Positions 16,111 through 24,041 of a DNA stretch of 35,757 nt are shown here, piece after piece. Positions within the stretch are counted from its first letter, which is position 1; each line of letters starts with the position of its first letter. Source of the DNA: Candidatus Accumulibacter sp. 66-26 (GTDB lineage: Bacteria; Pseudomonadota; Gammaproteobacteria; Burkholderiales; Rhodocyclaceae); contig MKUH01000045.1 of assembly GCA_001897745.1 (NCBI GenBank), positions 1 through 35,757 on the forward strand. The letters run 5' to 3'. The notes below the pieces were generated by a model. The model saw only the letters and a list, made by a program, of their open reading frames with translations. It was not told the DNA's origin and ran no database searches. Made by a program: the position numbers and the translations under genes.

Positions 16111-17835
16111 ATGAACAAGCCCATCGATCCAGTTCTGCCGTTTATCTGGCCAGAGCCTCTCGTCAGTGCCGGATTCAATACATATGTGACAGAACTGCCA
16201 TTCGATGTTGCTGTTCGATCTGTCGTTAGTGTATTTGGCGTGGTCTCTGCGATCGATGCTCGCGCTGTTAACTGGATGGAAGGCTTTCTTGCCGATCGCA
16301 CAGAGACACAGTTACGGTTGGTTGTGAGCATTCACCCTACCTGCAGGACTTCGGAGTCGGATCTGCAGGAGTTACTCAGGCTGGTGGAGCGACATGGCGT
16401 TCGAGCAGCATTCAAGGTGTTTCCAGAACGTTCACTAGTAGATCGCTCCTCAAACTTGCTTTGTCTTGTGGATGAGGGCGGCAGTGCCATTCTTTCAGTT
16501 GGTCCAACAGAAAACATGGGGTTTGCACCAACATCACCATCACAAGCAAATCTGGCATCAAGCGTCAGCGCCGCAACTTTCGAAGCATGCCGTAAATGGT
16601 TTGATTATTTGTGGGGTATCTCAGGTTCATTGCGCCCGGATATTGCAGCATCGATGCCAGACCTTGTATTGCCCCAAGGCGATGAGGAGGCTGCACGCAT
16701 GTGGGCAGAGTATCGCCAGCTATGCCTCGATAAGGATGTGACCGGAGAACAACCAGTTAAGGCGATAGTTGATCCTGAGACAGGTGATGTCCAACTGGTC
16801 GATCAGAACAACAACCCGGTTGCATCGCCTACAGAAGAGATAGGGATTCAGAAGTTGGACCCCTTGGCTGAGTATATGGCTCGCATTTTTGAGCTTGGTT
16901 CGCTGGTATCCATTGATAAATTAAGTCGTATTCCACCATTAGAAGCGCCAGTAAAACCAGAATGGTTTGGTGTTGAAAGCTTCCGGCAGACCGGCGTAGT
17001 CAAAGCGCAAACATCAATTAAGGTTGCGCCTTTCGATGAGGCCACCCTAAAGAAGATCGACCGTCTTCGCAGAGTGTCAGGAGAGTTGCTACCTCGATTT
17101 TCATTTGCATTAGCAGACGGAGTTAGATGGATGCCGAAACAGGCGATTCCATTGTTTGAAGCTGCGTTGACGGCCGCAAACGAAGATGCAAAAAAACTCC
17201 TGGGAGCCACGATGGGAGATGACATCGAAGCCTTTCTTGCATCTCAGCGAGATCGAATTCGAAGTGATGCACAGAGAATGTACGAGGCATATCACCCAGG
17301 GGGGCGTATTCCAGACAACGCGGTGAGCAACATTCTCGATGAGCTGAAAACCCGCCTCGATAGGACCAAGGCCGACAAGTTGATCCCCCGCGTTGCTTAC
17401 TCGCCCGTGGCATTTAACCCTACGCAAAGTACCGAGTGGTCTTCGCCATGGGGCCAGGCGTTTGCCTTACTTAAAGGGGTCGCGGAATTCCCACGAGAAG
17501 CGATGACAAATCGATTCTTCTGGCAGGGTGTTAAAACCAATGAGGAAGATTTGATCAAATCTATGAATGTCGCTGGGGACTATCTTGTTGCTGAGTATGG
17601 CGGACGAAAGGCAATGCGGTGCGCAGAAGACGAGCTGGATTTGATCAAACGACTTGAAGATGCGCCGTCCGAGTCGATTGAAAAGTGCAGGGCACTGTGG
17701 GCTTTGATCACCCAGGGGCGGGGCGATGCAGTCTTGGATCTGCTTCCAGACGTTTCGACTTGCAAGGTCGGTGATGGCATTGAAGGAGCAGTGCGGCAGC
17801 CAAGTCGTCCCGCATCGCAACCGATACGACCTTAA
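16111..17835 (+). CDS. Unknown 574-residue protein, last gene of rtcB operon
   Basis: I do not recognise a named family. Residues 1-140 contain a segment (SSNLLCLVDEGG followed by AILSVGPTENMG) that resembles in layout the second half of a PLD-like domain, but without the HxK catalytic pair, so a degenerate PLD fold is only a suggestion. The middle (about 285-420) is helical and charged. The C-terminus ends in a proline- and arginine-rich tail. AAGGAGGG precedes the ATG, 15 bases after the HD gene stop. Its codon use looks more AT-rich than that of rtcB, which suggests it was acquired separately or evolves faster. It ends 85 bases before the jetA gene, so it could be cotranscribed with the condensin operon. 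Confidence 0.75.
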   Translation: MNKPIDPVLPFIWPEPLVSAGFNTYVTELPFDVAVRSVVSVFGVVSAIDARAVNWMEGFLADRTETQLRLVVSIHPTCRTSESDLQELLRLVERHGVRAAFKVFPERSLVDRSSNLLCLVDEGGSAILSVGPTENMGFAPTSPSQANLASSVSAATFEACRKWFDYLWGISGSLRPDIAASMPDLVLPQGDEEAARMWAEYRQLCLDKDVTGEQPVKAIVDPETGDVQLVDQNNNPVASPTEEIGIQKLDPLAEYMARIFELGSLVSIDKLSRIPPLEAPVKPEWFGVESFRQTGVVKAQTSIKVAPFDEATLKKIDRLRRVSGELLPRFSFALADGVRWMPKQAIPLFEAALTAANEDAKKLLGATMGDDIEAFLASQRDRIRSDAQRMYEAYHPGGRIPDNAVSNILDELKTRLDRTKADKLIPRVAYSPVAFNPTQSTEWSSPWGQAFALLKGVAEFPREAMTNRFFWQGVKTNEEDLIKSMNVAGDYLVAEYGGRKAMRCAEDELDLIKRLEDAPSESIEKCRALWALITQGRGDAVLDLLPDVSTCKVGDGIEGAVRQPSRPASQPIRP

Positions 17836-17920
17836 GTAGTGACCAGCAATCTCATCACGAGGCTGATCAAAGAGAAACAGCCGGAGCCCATGCGTTACAT
17901 GATGTGATCCTGTCGCGAAT

Positions 17921-19180
17921 ATGTTCAATCCACGCTCACTCGTTTACGCACTTTATACCCATTGGGATACCGTAGAAGTGCTCGTGCGCCTTTCTCGTGA
18001 GTTTGCAGCATTTACGAGCGAACAGGCACTGAGTGCCATCTCGAAGGTTGCCCCTCATCTTGATGCAGAAGGACAAGGAGCGGTGCTGCGCTCGCTGGTC
18101 AACGCGGATGTTTTGCAAACCATGCCGCGGAGTAGCGACTTGCAACTCAATGCCTATGTGCTGGAGTTCGTTCGGGGCCTTACTCTTGAACATGAGCTGG
18201 GCTTGACCGAAGTGCTGCAGGCTCGGGTCGCCGCCATAAGGGAAGCTACTGAAGGCCTCAACGAGGGCATGAAAATATCGGACATGGATCTTGTTCGACG
18301 GTCAGTCTACAAACTGTCCGAGTTGTTTCGCCAGATCAGCTTGCAACTAGACCAGGACCGGCATGCCATCTTCGATCTGGCCGAAACCGCCAAGAGCGCG
18401 GACAGTAGCATGCCGCTGACACAGCGCTACCGGCGCGTACTGGAGGCGTTCGACCAGTATGTCGAGCCGATGAACCAAATGATGGATTCTGGGCCGGAGG
18501 GCACGTTCTATCACCACCTGGAAGATGCCGAGCGAACGCTGGACTTTGCCGCCGAGCAGCTGATGGTGCAGGGTGCCCTGTATTCCCACCGGCTGCAGCT
18601 GCGACAGGTGGCGCATTATGCCAAGGAGCTGCGCCGCTTCGGCAGGCAGGTGGCGCAGCAGTGTGCCGACACCCTCTTGCCGCTGCGTGATGAACTGCGT
18701 CAGCACAACGCCCTTAGCAGCGCGGTCAGTTCGCTGCTGGGCCAGGTGCGCAAGCGCGGCCTCAGGCGCACCTTGTCCCGAATGGTACCGGGCTCGTCAC
18801 TACCGCTCTGGCGCAACGAGCGCGGTTTCAGGCTGCTATTGGGCGACGAGGTGCGCGGCATCATGGCTGCCGCGCGAAATTACGAGCCGCAGTCCGTGAG
18901 CTTTCCGCAGGATCTGTCGGCCGAAGCCCAAGACATGCTGGAGCAGGTCGATGAAGCCGAGATCAGAAAGCACCTGAAGCGCTGCCTGCCAGTGGACAGC
19001 CTGCTGGACTGGCTGAAGACACATTACAGCCATCTGCAGGACGCCACCTTACTTCGCATCTTCCACGACCTTCAGCACGAGCCGGCCTGGCCGTTCGAAG
19101 GCACACCTTGCATCAAGACCACGGATCTGCAGACGATCCGGGTCCTGCATTACCCCCATCGGATGAGCTCGGCCTCATGA
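17921..19180 (+). CDS. jetA: Wadjet JetA / MksF-like kleisin subunit
   Basis: The 419-residue product is mostly helical, opening with a winged-helix-like segment (MFNPRSLVYALYTHWDTVEVLVRL), quoted here only as a pattern, and matches the position and character of JetA, the MukF-like kleisin of Wadjet systems. It would bridge the two ATPase heads of JetC and hold JetB. Evidence is partly contextual: it is followed, with a 4-base ATGA overlap, by a JetB-like gene, then an SMC-like ATPase and a Toprim protein, which is the standard jetABCD order. The Shine-Dalgarno sequence before ATG 17921 is weak. Coding sequence is GC-rich compared with the gene before it. Confidence 0.8.
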   Translation: MFNPRSLVYALYTHWDTVEVLVRLSREFAAFTSEQALSAISKVAPHLDAEGQGAVLRSLVNADVLQTMPRSSDLQLNAYVLEFVRGLTLEHELGLTEVLQARVAAIREATEGLNEGMKISDMDLVRRSVYKLSELFRQISLQLDQDRHAIFDLAETAKSADSSMPLTQRYRRVLEAFDQYVEPMNQMMDSGPEGTFYHHLEDAERTLDFAAEQLMVQGALYSHRLQLRQVAHYAKELRRFGRQVAQQCADTLLPLRDELRQHNALSSAVSSLLGQVRKRGLRRTLSRMVPGSSLPLWRNERGFRLLLGDEVRGIMAAARNYEPQSVSFPQDLSAEAQDMLEQVDEAEIRKHLKRCLPVDSLLDWLKTHYSHLQDATLLRIFHDLQHEPAWPFEGTPCIKTTDLQTIRVLHYPHRMSSAS

Positions 19181-19779
19181 CTACTGCCTTTATCCTGGAA
19201 AGCATGCCGTCACTGGCCGAACTCTTTCGGCTGTTCTTGTCCGGCAAGCACCTGAACCGGATCGCCGAGCCTGCTCTCTGGGCCGAGCTGGAGAAACAGG
19301 AGGAGGTTTACCGCAGCCTGTTTGCCGCGTTGGGTTACGAACTGCGGCTCGACGCCCGTGGGTTCGCCTGGTTCCATGCGCCGCAGGCCAACAGTCTCAT
19401 TGGCAAGACCAGCCGCCAACTCGCCTTGCTGTTCATGGTGATTTTCGATGCTCAGGCCAATCTCGGGAAACCGCTGCTGCGCTTTGGCGACTGGCGGATC
19501 GATCGCGACTGGCTCGATGAAGTCCATAAGCAGCAGCATGAAGTGCTCGATGCCGAGGGCATCAGCCCCGACGGGCTGGTTGACCTGATCAATCGGGCCG
19601 CCTCGCTGGGCTTTGCGTTGTCGGAACCAAACGGCTGGCGACTCCTGCCGGCCGTATCCCGCTATCTCGACCATTTCGAGGCATTAGCGGCCGCAGCGCA
19701 GGTGGTCGGCGACGAGGGTGAGGAGTCGATGGAATCGGACCTCGCCCCCGAAGAGACGGACGATGAGGAGAGTCGCTGA
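19177..19779 (+). CDS. jetB: Wadjet JetB / MksE-like subunit
   Basis: The 200-residue product (MTTAFILESMPSLAELF) is a two-winged-helix type protein with an acidic C-terminal tail, as expected of JetB/MukE-like (DUF4194-type) subunits that bind the kleisin. I set the start at ATG 19177, which overlaps the jetA stop by ATGA; a longer upstream reading has no ribosome-binding site and lies wholly within jetA. The TGA stop overlaps the ATG of jetC by one base (TGATG). These overlaps indicate translational coupling and fixed subunit ratios. Confidence 0.8.
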   Translation: MTTAFILESMPSLAELFRLFLSGKHLNRIAEPALWAELEKQEEVYRSLFAALGYELRLDARGFAWFHAPQANSLIGKTSRQLALLFMVIFDAQANLGKPLLRFGDWRIDRDWLDEVHKQQHEVLDAEGISPDGLVDLINRAASLGFALSEPNGWRLLPAVSRYLDHFEALAAAAQVVGDEGEESMESDLAPEETDDEESR

Positions 19780-22532
19780 TGCAGTACGGATTCCAACGCC
19801 TGGTCTTGCTCAACAGTGCCGGGTATTCACGGGCAGAGCTGCCCTTGGATGGAGCGGTGTCCCTGGTGGCGCCCAACAACACGGGCAAGACCAGCCTGAT
19901 CAACGCCCTGCAATTCCTGCTAATCATCGATCGCCGCCGCATGGATTTTGGTGCGCACGACGTCGACAAGAGCCGGCGCTTCTATTTTCCGAATAACAGC
20001 GCCTACGTGCTGCTGGAGGTGTCGCTGCCGGAGTCCGGCACGGTGGTGCTGGGCTGTGTCGGTAAGGGGGTAAGCTTCGAATACGAGTACTTTGCTTATG
20101 CCGGCCAGCTCGACGTCGAGGAATTCCGGTTGCCGGACGGCTCGCTGGTGTCACAACCCCAGCTGGCCAGTCACCTGGCGACGCATCAGCGCCGGGTTTT
20201 CAGCTACAGCGGCAGTGAGTTTGCTGACATGGTCTACGGGGGGCGCACTCGCAAGCTAAGCGGCCAGCAGGATTTCTGCGTGTTCCGCCTGGAGCATGCC
20301 GGCGACGCCACCGCCTTCCAGCGCGTCCTGACCCGTACGCTACGACTGGACAAGTTACGTTCGAGTGAAGTCAAGGACTATCTGCTGCAGATCTTCAAGC
20401 GTGACCTGCCTGACGCCAATATCGACTTCAAGGCCGAATGGGATAAGGCATTTGCCGACCTCAATGCCGAGCGCAGCCAGTACCAGGCCGCCGTCACGCT
20501 GCAGGCGGTGCTGTCCGATCTGGAGCAGAAGCAGAATGATCGTTTGGAGCTGCGTGGCAAGCTGCTGGTCTGGCGGCCCATGATTGAAAGTGCGCTGACC
20601 CAGTGGCAACAGCATTTCGAGAGTCGCCAGCAGGAGTTGCAAGAACGACGGTCGCAGTTTGACAGCGAGATGCAGCGTCTGCACGAACAGGACATCCAGC
20701 GGGCTCGCGAGCAGGCCGTCCACGAACAGGAACAGACTAGGCTGCGGCAGGAGTGCGAACGTATGGCTGGCCTGCAACAGCGCTTCGCTCTGGTGCCGGA
20801 GCAAGCAGTGCTGGAAACTCGCCGCAACGAACTGCAGGCCGAGCGCGATGCCTTGATCGTGCGGATCGGCCAGGCACAAAGCCGGGAACCGAAGGCGATC
20901 CGGGGTGAACTGCAACGCCTGGAGCAGGAGTTGGTCCAGCTGGAGCAGGAAATACGTAACCAGGGCAGCAACCTGTACCAGCAACTGGCCTCCCACTTGT
21001 CACCTTCCCAACTCGCCGCGCTTAACAAGGTGCTGGCAAAACCAGTGCTGACGCTGGGTGCCGATGCTTTTGCGCTGGACGCCACGGCCTTGGTCAGGGC
21101 ACTGGAAGAGGCTGGCGAGCACGCCCTTGTTTGGCACGGCCTGCAGCTGAATCTGGACAAGCTGCCCCTGCAATACCAGCAGCGCACACTGTTTGAACTG
21201 GACGAGTTGCAGGATGATCTGAAAAACCAGCGGCAGCTTCTCGAGCAGCAGCTGGCTACCGCCGAGAGGTTGGAAACCGTCAAGCAGCAGCGCCTGGGGC
21301 TGGATCAGCAGCTGACGCAACTAGATGCCGAATTGCGGGACTACGCCGAGATGCTGACTCTGCATCAGGGTGACGCCGTGCGCCAGGCCCGACTGGCTGA
21401 GCTGCAAGAACTGCTGAGCACGCTGACGTTGACGCTGTCGCAATCGATCGCTCGTCGTCAGGCGGTCGGCCAACAGCATCAGCAATTGCAGCAAGAGTTG
21501 CTCGAGATCGAGCAGCAACATAAGCAGATCGAGCAGCGGCGCAATCAACGGCAGGATCACGAAGGACAGTTTGCCTGGTTGGCCGAACTTCCCAACTATC
21601 CCTGGCTCGGGCAACCCGAGTTTGCATTGGAGCAGCTCGCGGAACGCTTACAGACCTATCTTTCAGACTGTCGCCGCCTAAAAGATCTGGATGACAAAAT
21701 CCGCCATCTGCTCAGCGAGGTTCATGCAGGTGGTTTGACGAAATACCAGTTTGTCAGTGGTGGCGAGGAAGAAATCGCGCGACTGATCGAGTTTGCCAAT
21801 CATTTGTCACAGGAGGCTGAAGCACTCGAAAAAAAGGCTCGTTCAGCCGTCGTGAATGTCGCTGCTTGCCTACGAGAATTGCGAGATGGTCTGCTTTCGT
21901 TCAAGCGGCGTATGCGCGAGTTCAACCGTAAGATCAGTGGGCGTCAACTCTCCGATCTGGCTGTGTTCAAGATCGAACCCGAGGACGAAACACCACTGGT
22001 CGAAGCCATTGAGCTTCTGATCAGTACTGCAGCAACTGTCGACGCTGGCGAGACTTTTGAACTCTTCAATCACAAAAGTGTGCTTGACGACGATCAGCTA
22101 AATCGCGCGAAAACCTTACTGATTGAGGAGGGGAACGCACGTCACGGATTGCGGGTTTCCGATCTGTTCCGGCTTCGCTTTTGGGTCGGTAAGGCAGGCC
22201 GCGAAGCGGAAGCGTTTGATGATCTCGATAGCGCTGCCTCAAACGGTACAGTCCTGATGGCCAAGCTGATTACCGGTCTGGCGATGCTCCATTTGATGCA
22301 GGATCAACGCCGACCCATTCAGGGCGTCTGTTATCTGGACGAGGCCTTGGCTTTGGATGCTCGGAATCAGCGTAGTTTGATTGAAGCCGCCGCAGAATTT
22401 GGATTCTCTTTAATCTTCGCTTCGCCTGCCCCTCTTACTACCGTGCGCTATTGTGTCCCGATCCATCATCGTCAGGGTAGCAACCAGATCAGCCGCCTAA
22501 GTTGGCAGATTCTTGAGCCATTGGACGCATGA
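19779..22532 (+). CDS. jetC: Wadjet JetC / MksB-like SMC ATPase
   Basis: The 917-residue product has an SMC-type split ATPase: Walker A APNNTGKT (31-38) near the N-terminus, long glutamine- and leucine-rich coiled coils (about 225-400 and 470-720), a SNGTVLMAKLI signature-like segment, and Walker B GVCYLDE (849-855) near the C-terminus. In Wadjet the ATPase extrudes DNA loops and senses circle size. It is shorter than the roughly 1100 residues I recall for type I JetC, so this may be a shorter-armed subtype. G+C falls along the gene: 36 of 60 at 21001-21060 against 28 of 60 at 21781-21840. The stop overlaps jetD by 4 bases. Confidence 0.9.
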   Translation: MQYGFQRLVLLNSAGYSRAELPLDGAVSLVAPNNTGKTSLINALQFLLIIDRRRMDFGAHDVDKSRRFYFPNNSAYVLLEVSLPESGTVVLGCVGKGVSFEYEYFAYAGQLDVEEFRLPDGSLVSQPQLASHLATHQRRVFSYSGSEFADMVYGGRTRKLSGQQDFCVFRLEHAGDATAFQRVLTRTLRLDKLRSSEVKDYLLQIFKRDLPDANIDFKAEWDKAFADLNAERSQYQAAVTLQAVLSDLEQKQNDRLELRGKLLVWRPMIESALTQWQQHFESRQQELQERRSQFDSEMQRLHEQDIQRAREQAVHEQEQTRLRQECERMAGLQQRFALVPEQAVLETRRNELQAERDALIVRIGQAQSREPKAIRGELQRLEQELVQLEQEIRNQGSNLYQQLASHLSPSQLAALNKVLAKPVLTLGADAFALDATALVRALEEAGEHALVWHGLQLNLDKLPLQYQQRTLFELDELQDDLKNQRQLLEQQLATAERLETVKQQRLGLDQQLTQLDAELRDYAEMLTLHQGDAVRQARLAELQELLSTLTLTLSQSIARRQAVGQQHQQLQQELLEIEQQHKQIEQRRNQRQDHEGQFAWLAELPNYPWLGQPEFALEQLAERLQTYLSDCRRLKDLDDKIRHLLSEVHAGGLTKYQFVSGGEEEIARLIEFANHLSQEAEALEKKARSAVVNVAACLRELRDGLLSFKRRMREFNRKISGRQLSDLAVFKIEPEDETPLVEAIELLISTAATVDAGETFELFNHKSVLDDDQLNRAKTLLIEEGNARHGLRVSDLFRLRFWVGKAGREAEAFDDLDSAASNGTVLMAKLITGLAMLHLMQDQRRPIQGVCYLDEALALDARNQRSLIEAAAEFGFSLIFASPAPLTTVRYCVPIHHRQGSNQISRLSWQILEPLDA

Positions 22533-23398
22533 TGGACGACAAGGTGTTGTTAGCAGCGCTCGTCAAATTTCTTGGCAAAGCCGAGTTGCCAGCTAGTCAA
22601 TTCACAACCATACAGCGCAACAGCCTGGATCGTTTCGCCCGCCAGACAGGTGCAGTGAGCTGCCAGCGCCAAGGCCGGGGTGAGACGTACAGGGTCGTCA
22701 ATTTGGCCCTGTTCGAAACTCACCTGAAAGCACTTTCGCCTGGAATGAAGGGGCTCGACGAATGCGATGTCCCTCTACGTGCTCGGAATATTGCTGACAA
22801 TCGTTACAGCAAAACGGGGGCTCATCGTCACGAACACTATTACCTGCTGCTCAAAGCTGTAGGTGACGATGTTTTGTGGCGGGAGACTGGACGGGGAGTT
22901 GAGTTACCGCTTACTCAAGCGACTCGCAATTTCGGTGCAGCGAGCTTGGCGGTAGATGCCAACGATTCATGGTCAACTGAGAGTGATTTATGGCTGGTGG
23001 AAAACCAGGGCCTTTTTGACAGGACCGATTGGCTTCCCGCGGGTACTGTGGCGACAGTGGCCTACTACGGAGGACAACTCAACGGTCTCTTGCTCAGGTG
23101 GCTGGGTAGTCGCCCTAGAGCCGCCAAGGTGATTCATTTTCCAGACTACGACGGTGTGGGCGTGGCCAACTTCGTTAGATTGCGTGCTGCGCTTGGCGAG
23201 CGCTGTAGTTTCTGGTTGATGCCCGACTGGGATTTAAAGCTTAATCGGTATGGGAGCACTCAGCTTTGGCGAGACACGCTTAGGGATTTCGCTTGTGCTA
23301 GTCCACTTCTTCCTGAGTATTTGGGTCCGTTGGCAGACCACATGCGTCAATCCGGACGGGCGCTTGAACAGGAGTCAGTCTGGTTACCTGTGCGGTAA
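22529..23398 (+). CDS. jetD: Wadjet JetD / MksG-like Toprim nuclease
   Basis: The 289-residue product carries a Toprim fold: E158 (LVENQG) and the DxD pair D206/D208 (HFPDYDGVG). In Wadjet, JetD is the topoisomerase VI-like nuclease that cuts plasmids after JetABC has extruded them. The N-terminal 100 residues are a winged-helix-like region. At 289 residues it is shorter than the roughly 390 I recall for type I JetD, in keeping with the short JetC. ATG 22529 overlaps the jetC stop; a second ATG 3 bases on is also possible. Its last 52 bases overlap, antisense, the end of an HTH gene. Confidence 0.85.
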   Translation: MMDDKVLLAALVKFLGKAELPASQFTTIQRNSLDRFARQTGAVSCQRQGRGETYRVVNLALFETHLKALSPGMKGLDECDVPLRARNIADNRYSKTGAHRHEHYYLLLKAVGDDVLWRETGRGVELPLTQATRNFGAASLAVDANDSWSTESDLWLVENQGLFDRTDWLPAGTVATVAYYGGQLNGLLLRWLGSRPRAAKVIHFPDYDGVGVANFVRLRAALGERCSFWLMPDWDLKLNRYGSTQLWRDTLRDFACASPLLPEYLGPLADHMRQSGRALEQESVWLPVR

Positions 23399-23589
23399 TG
23401 GTGGTCACAAACTGGCGTAACGATGCTGCTTTCCTCATAGGTTTCGATATCGGTTTTGCGATAGAGAACCCTGCCATTGAGTTTCAGGTACTTGGGGCCG
23501 ATGCCTTCCGGTCTCCAACGTTCGAGGGTGGCTTCGCTGATGCTCCAGCGCGAGGCGAGTTCCTTCTGGTGTAAACGTCCGGCGACCAC
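23347..23589 (-). CDS. AlpA/MerR-type helix-turn-helix protein, start possibly IS-derived
   Basis: The 80-residue product has an HTH_17-like DNA-binding domain (KELASRWSISEATLERWRPEG, shortened here to ELASRWSISEATLERW) followed by the beta hairpin LKLNGRVLYRKTDIETYE, as in excisionase and AlpA-like regulators. The start is GTG at 23589 with GGAAAG just upstream. That start and the first codons lie in what looks like the terminal repeat of an IS66-family remnant (GTAA at 23571), so the native N-terminus may have been replaced. The 3' end runs 52 bases into jetD on the other strand. It is likely a plasmid or island control gene. Confidence 0.65.
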   Translation of the reverse strand: MVAGRLHQKELASRWSISEATLERWRPEGIGPKYLKLNGRVLYRKTDIETYEESSIVTPVCDHHYRTGNQTDSCSSARPD

Positions 23590-23767
23590 CGTCTTTCCGA
23601 GTTAAGTGCAATCAGGCAGCAACAGCGAGCTCGGTCTTGACGATCTGGTCTGCGATGTTCCAAGGCAGCAGGTCGTCGAGTTTGCTGATTCGGCAATCAG
23701 CAATTCGCTCGATGACGAAACGCAGATAGGCTTCCGGGTCGAGGTCGTTGAGTTTCGCCGAGTCGAA
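23571..23767 (-). mobile_element. IS66-family 3' remnant with end of transposase gene
   Basis: The minus strand from 23767 to 23612 encodes 51 residues and a stop. They match the C-terminal domain of IS66 transposases, with LDPEAYLRFVIERIAD and the hallmark DDLLPWN. Beyond the stop, plus-strand GTAAACGTCCGG at 23571 fits an IS66 terminal repeat, which in this family begins GTAA. The rest of the element is gone: base 23768 is already the stop codon of an unrelated gene. Confidence 0.75.
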
Positions 23768-24040
23768 TTAGCCTAACCACCAGAGGTAGAGCGCAGCGCC
23801 AACCGTCAGACCAACAGCGGCCACCAACACATTGGCCACGCGCTTGCCGAAGCGACGAAGCGCATCACGACGCTTGAAAACGGAGCGGGTCACGGCCTTG
23901 TAGTCGTCGGCAGCGGTCGCGCCGCGACCAACCATTCGAGCGATGCGGCAGAAGGCCGAGAGGGAGCGGGCACGAACGCTGGTGCCATTGAGGTGAGCCT
24001 TGACGCCGCGGCGATCCGTGGCAGCGAAGTCGGCCATGAA
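23768..24040 (-). pseudogene. 3' part of small membrane protein gene split by IS1380 element
   Basis: An 89-residue reading frame starts at ATG 24037 (MADFAATDRRGV), is basic, and ends in a hydrophobic segment (VANVLVAAVGLTVGAALYLWW, about 67-87) that looks like a C-terminal membrane helix. Joining the flanks of the IS at its 5-base target duplication restores a frame that continues 12 codons upstream to TTG 25821, with AGGAG seven bases before it. So the insertion separated the original start from the body. It lies downstream of the ParR-like gene and may have been part of that operon. Function unknown. Confidence 0.5.
24036..24040. repeat. Left copy of IS1380 target-site duplication (ATGAA)
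   Basis: ATGAA immediately precedes the left end of the IS and recurs immediately after its right end at 25784-25788. Confidence 0.8.
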
Positions 24041-24041
24041 C

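Noticed and set aside
20355-21627. Long minus-strand frames rich in Ser, Cys, Leu and Gln
   Set aside because: They are antisense to the coiled-coil part of jetC, whose GAG/CAG-rich codons keep other frames open.
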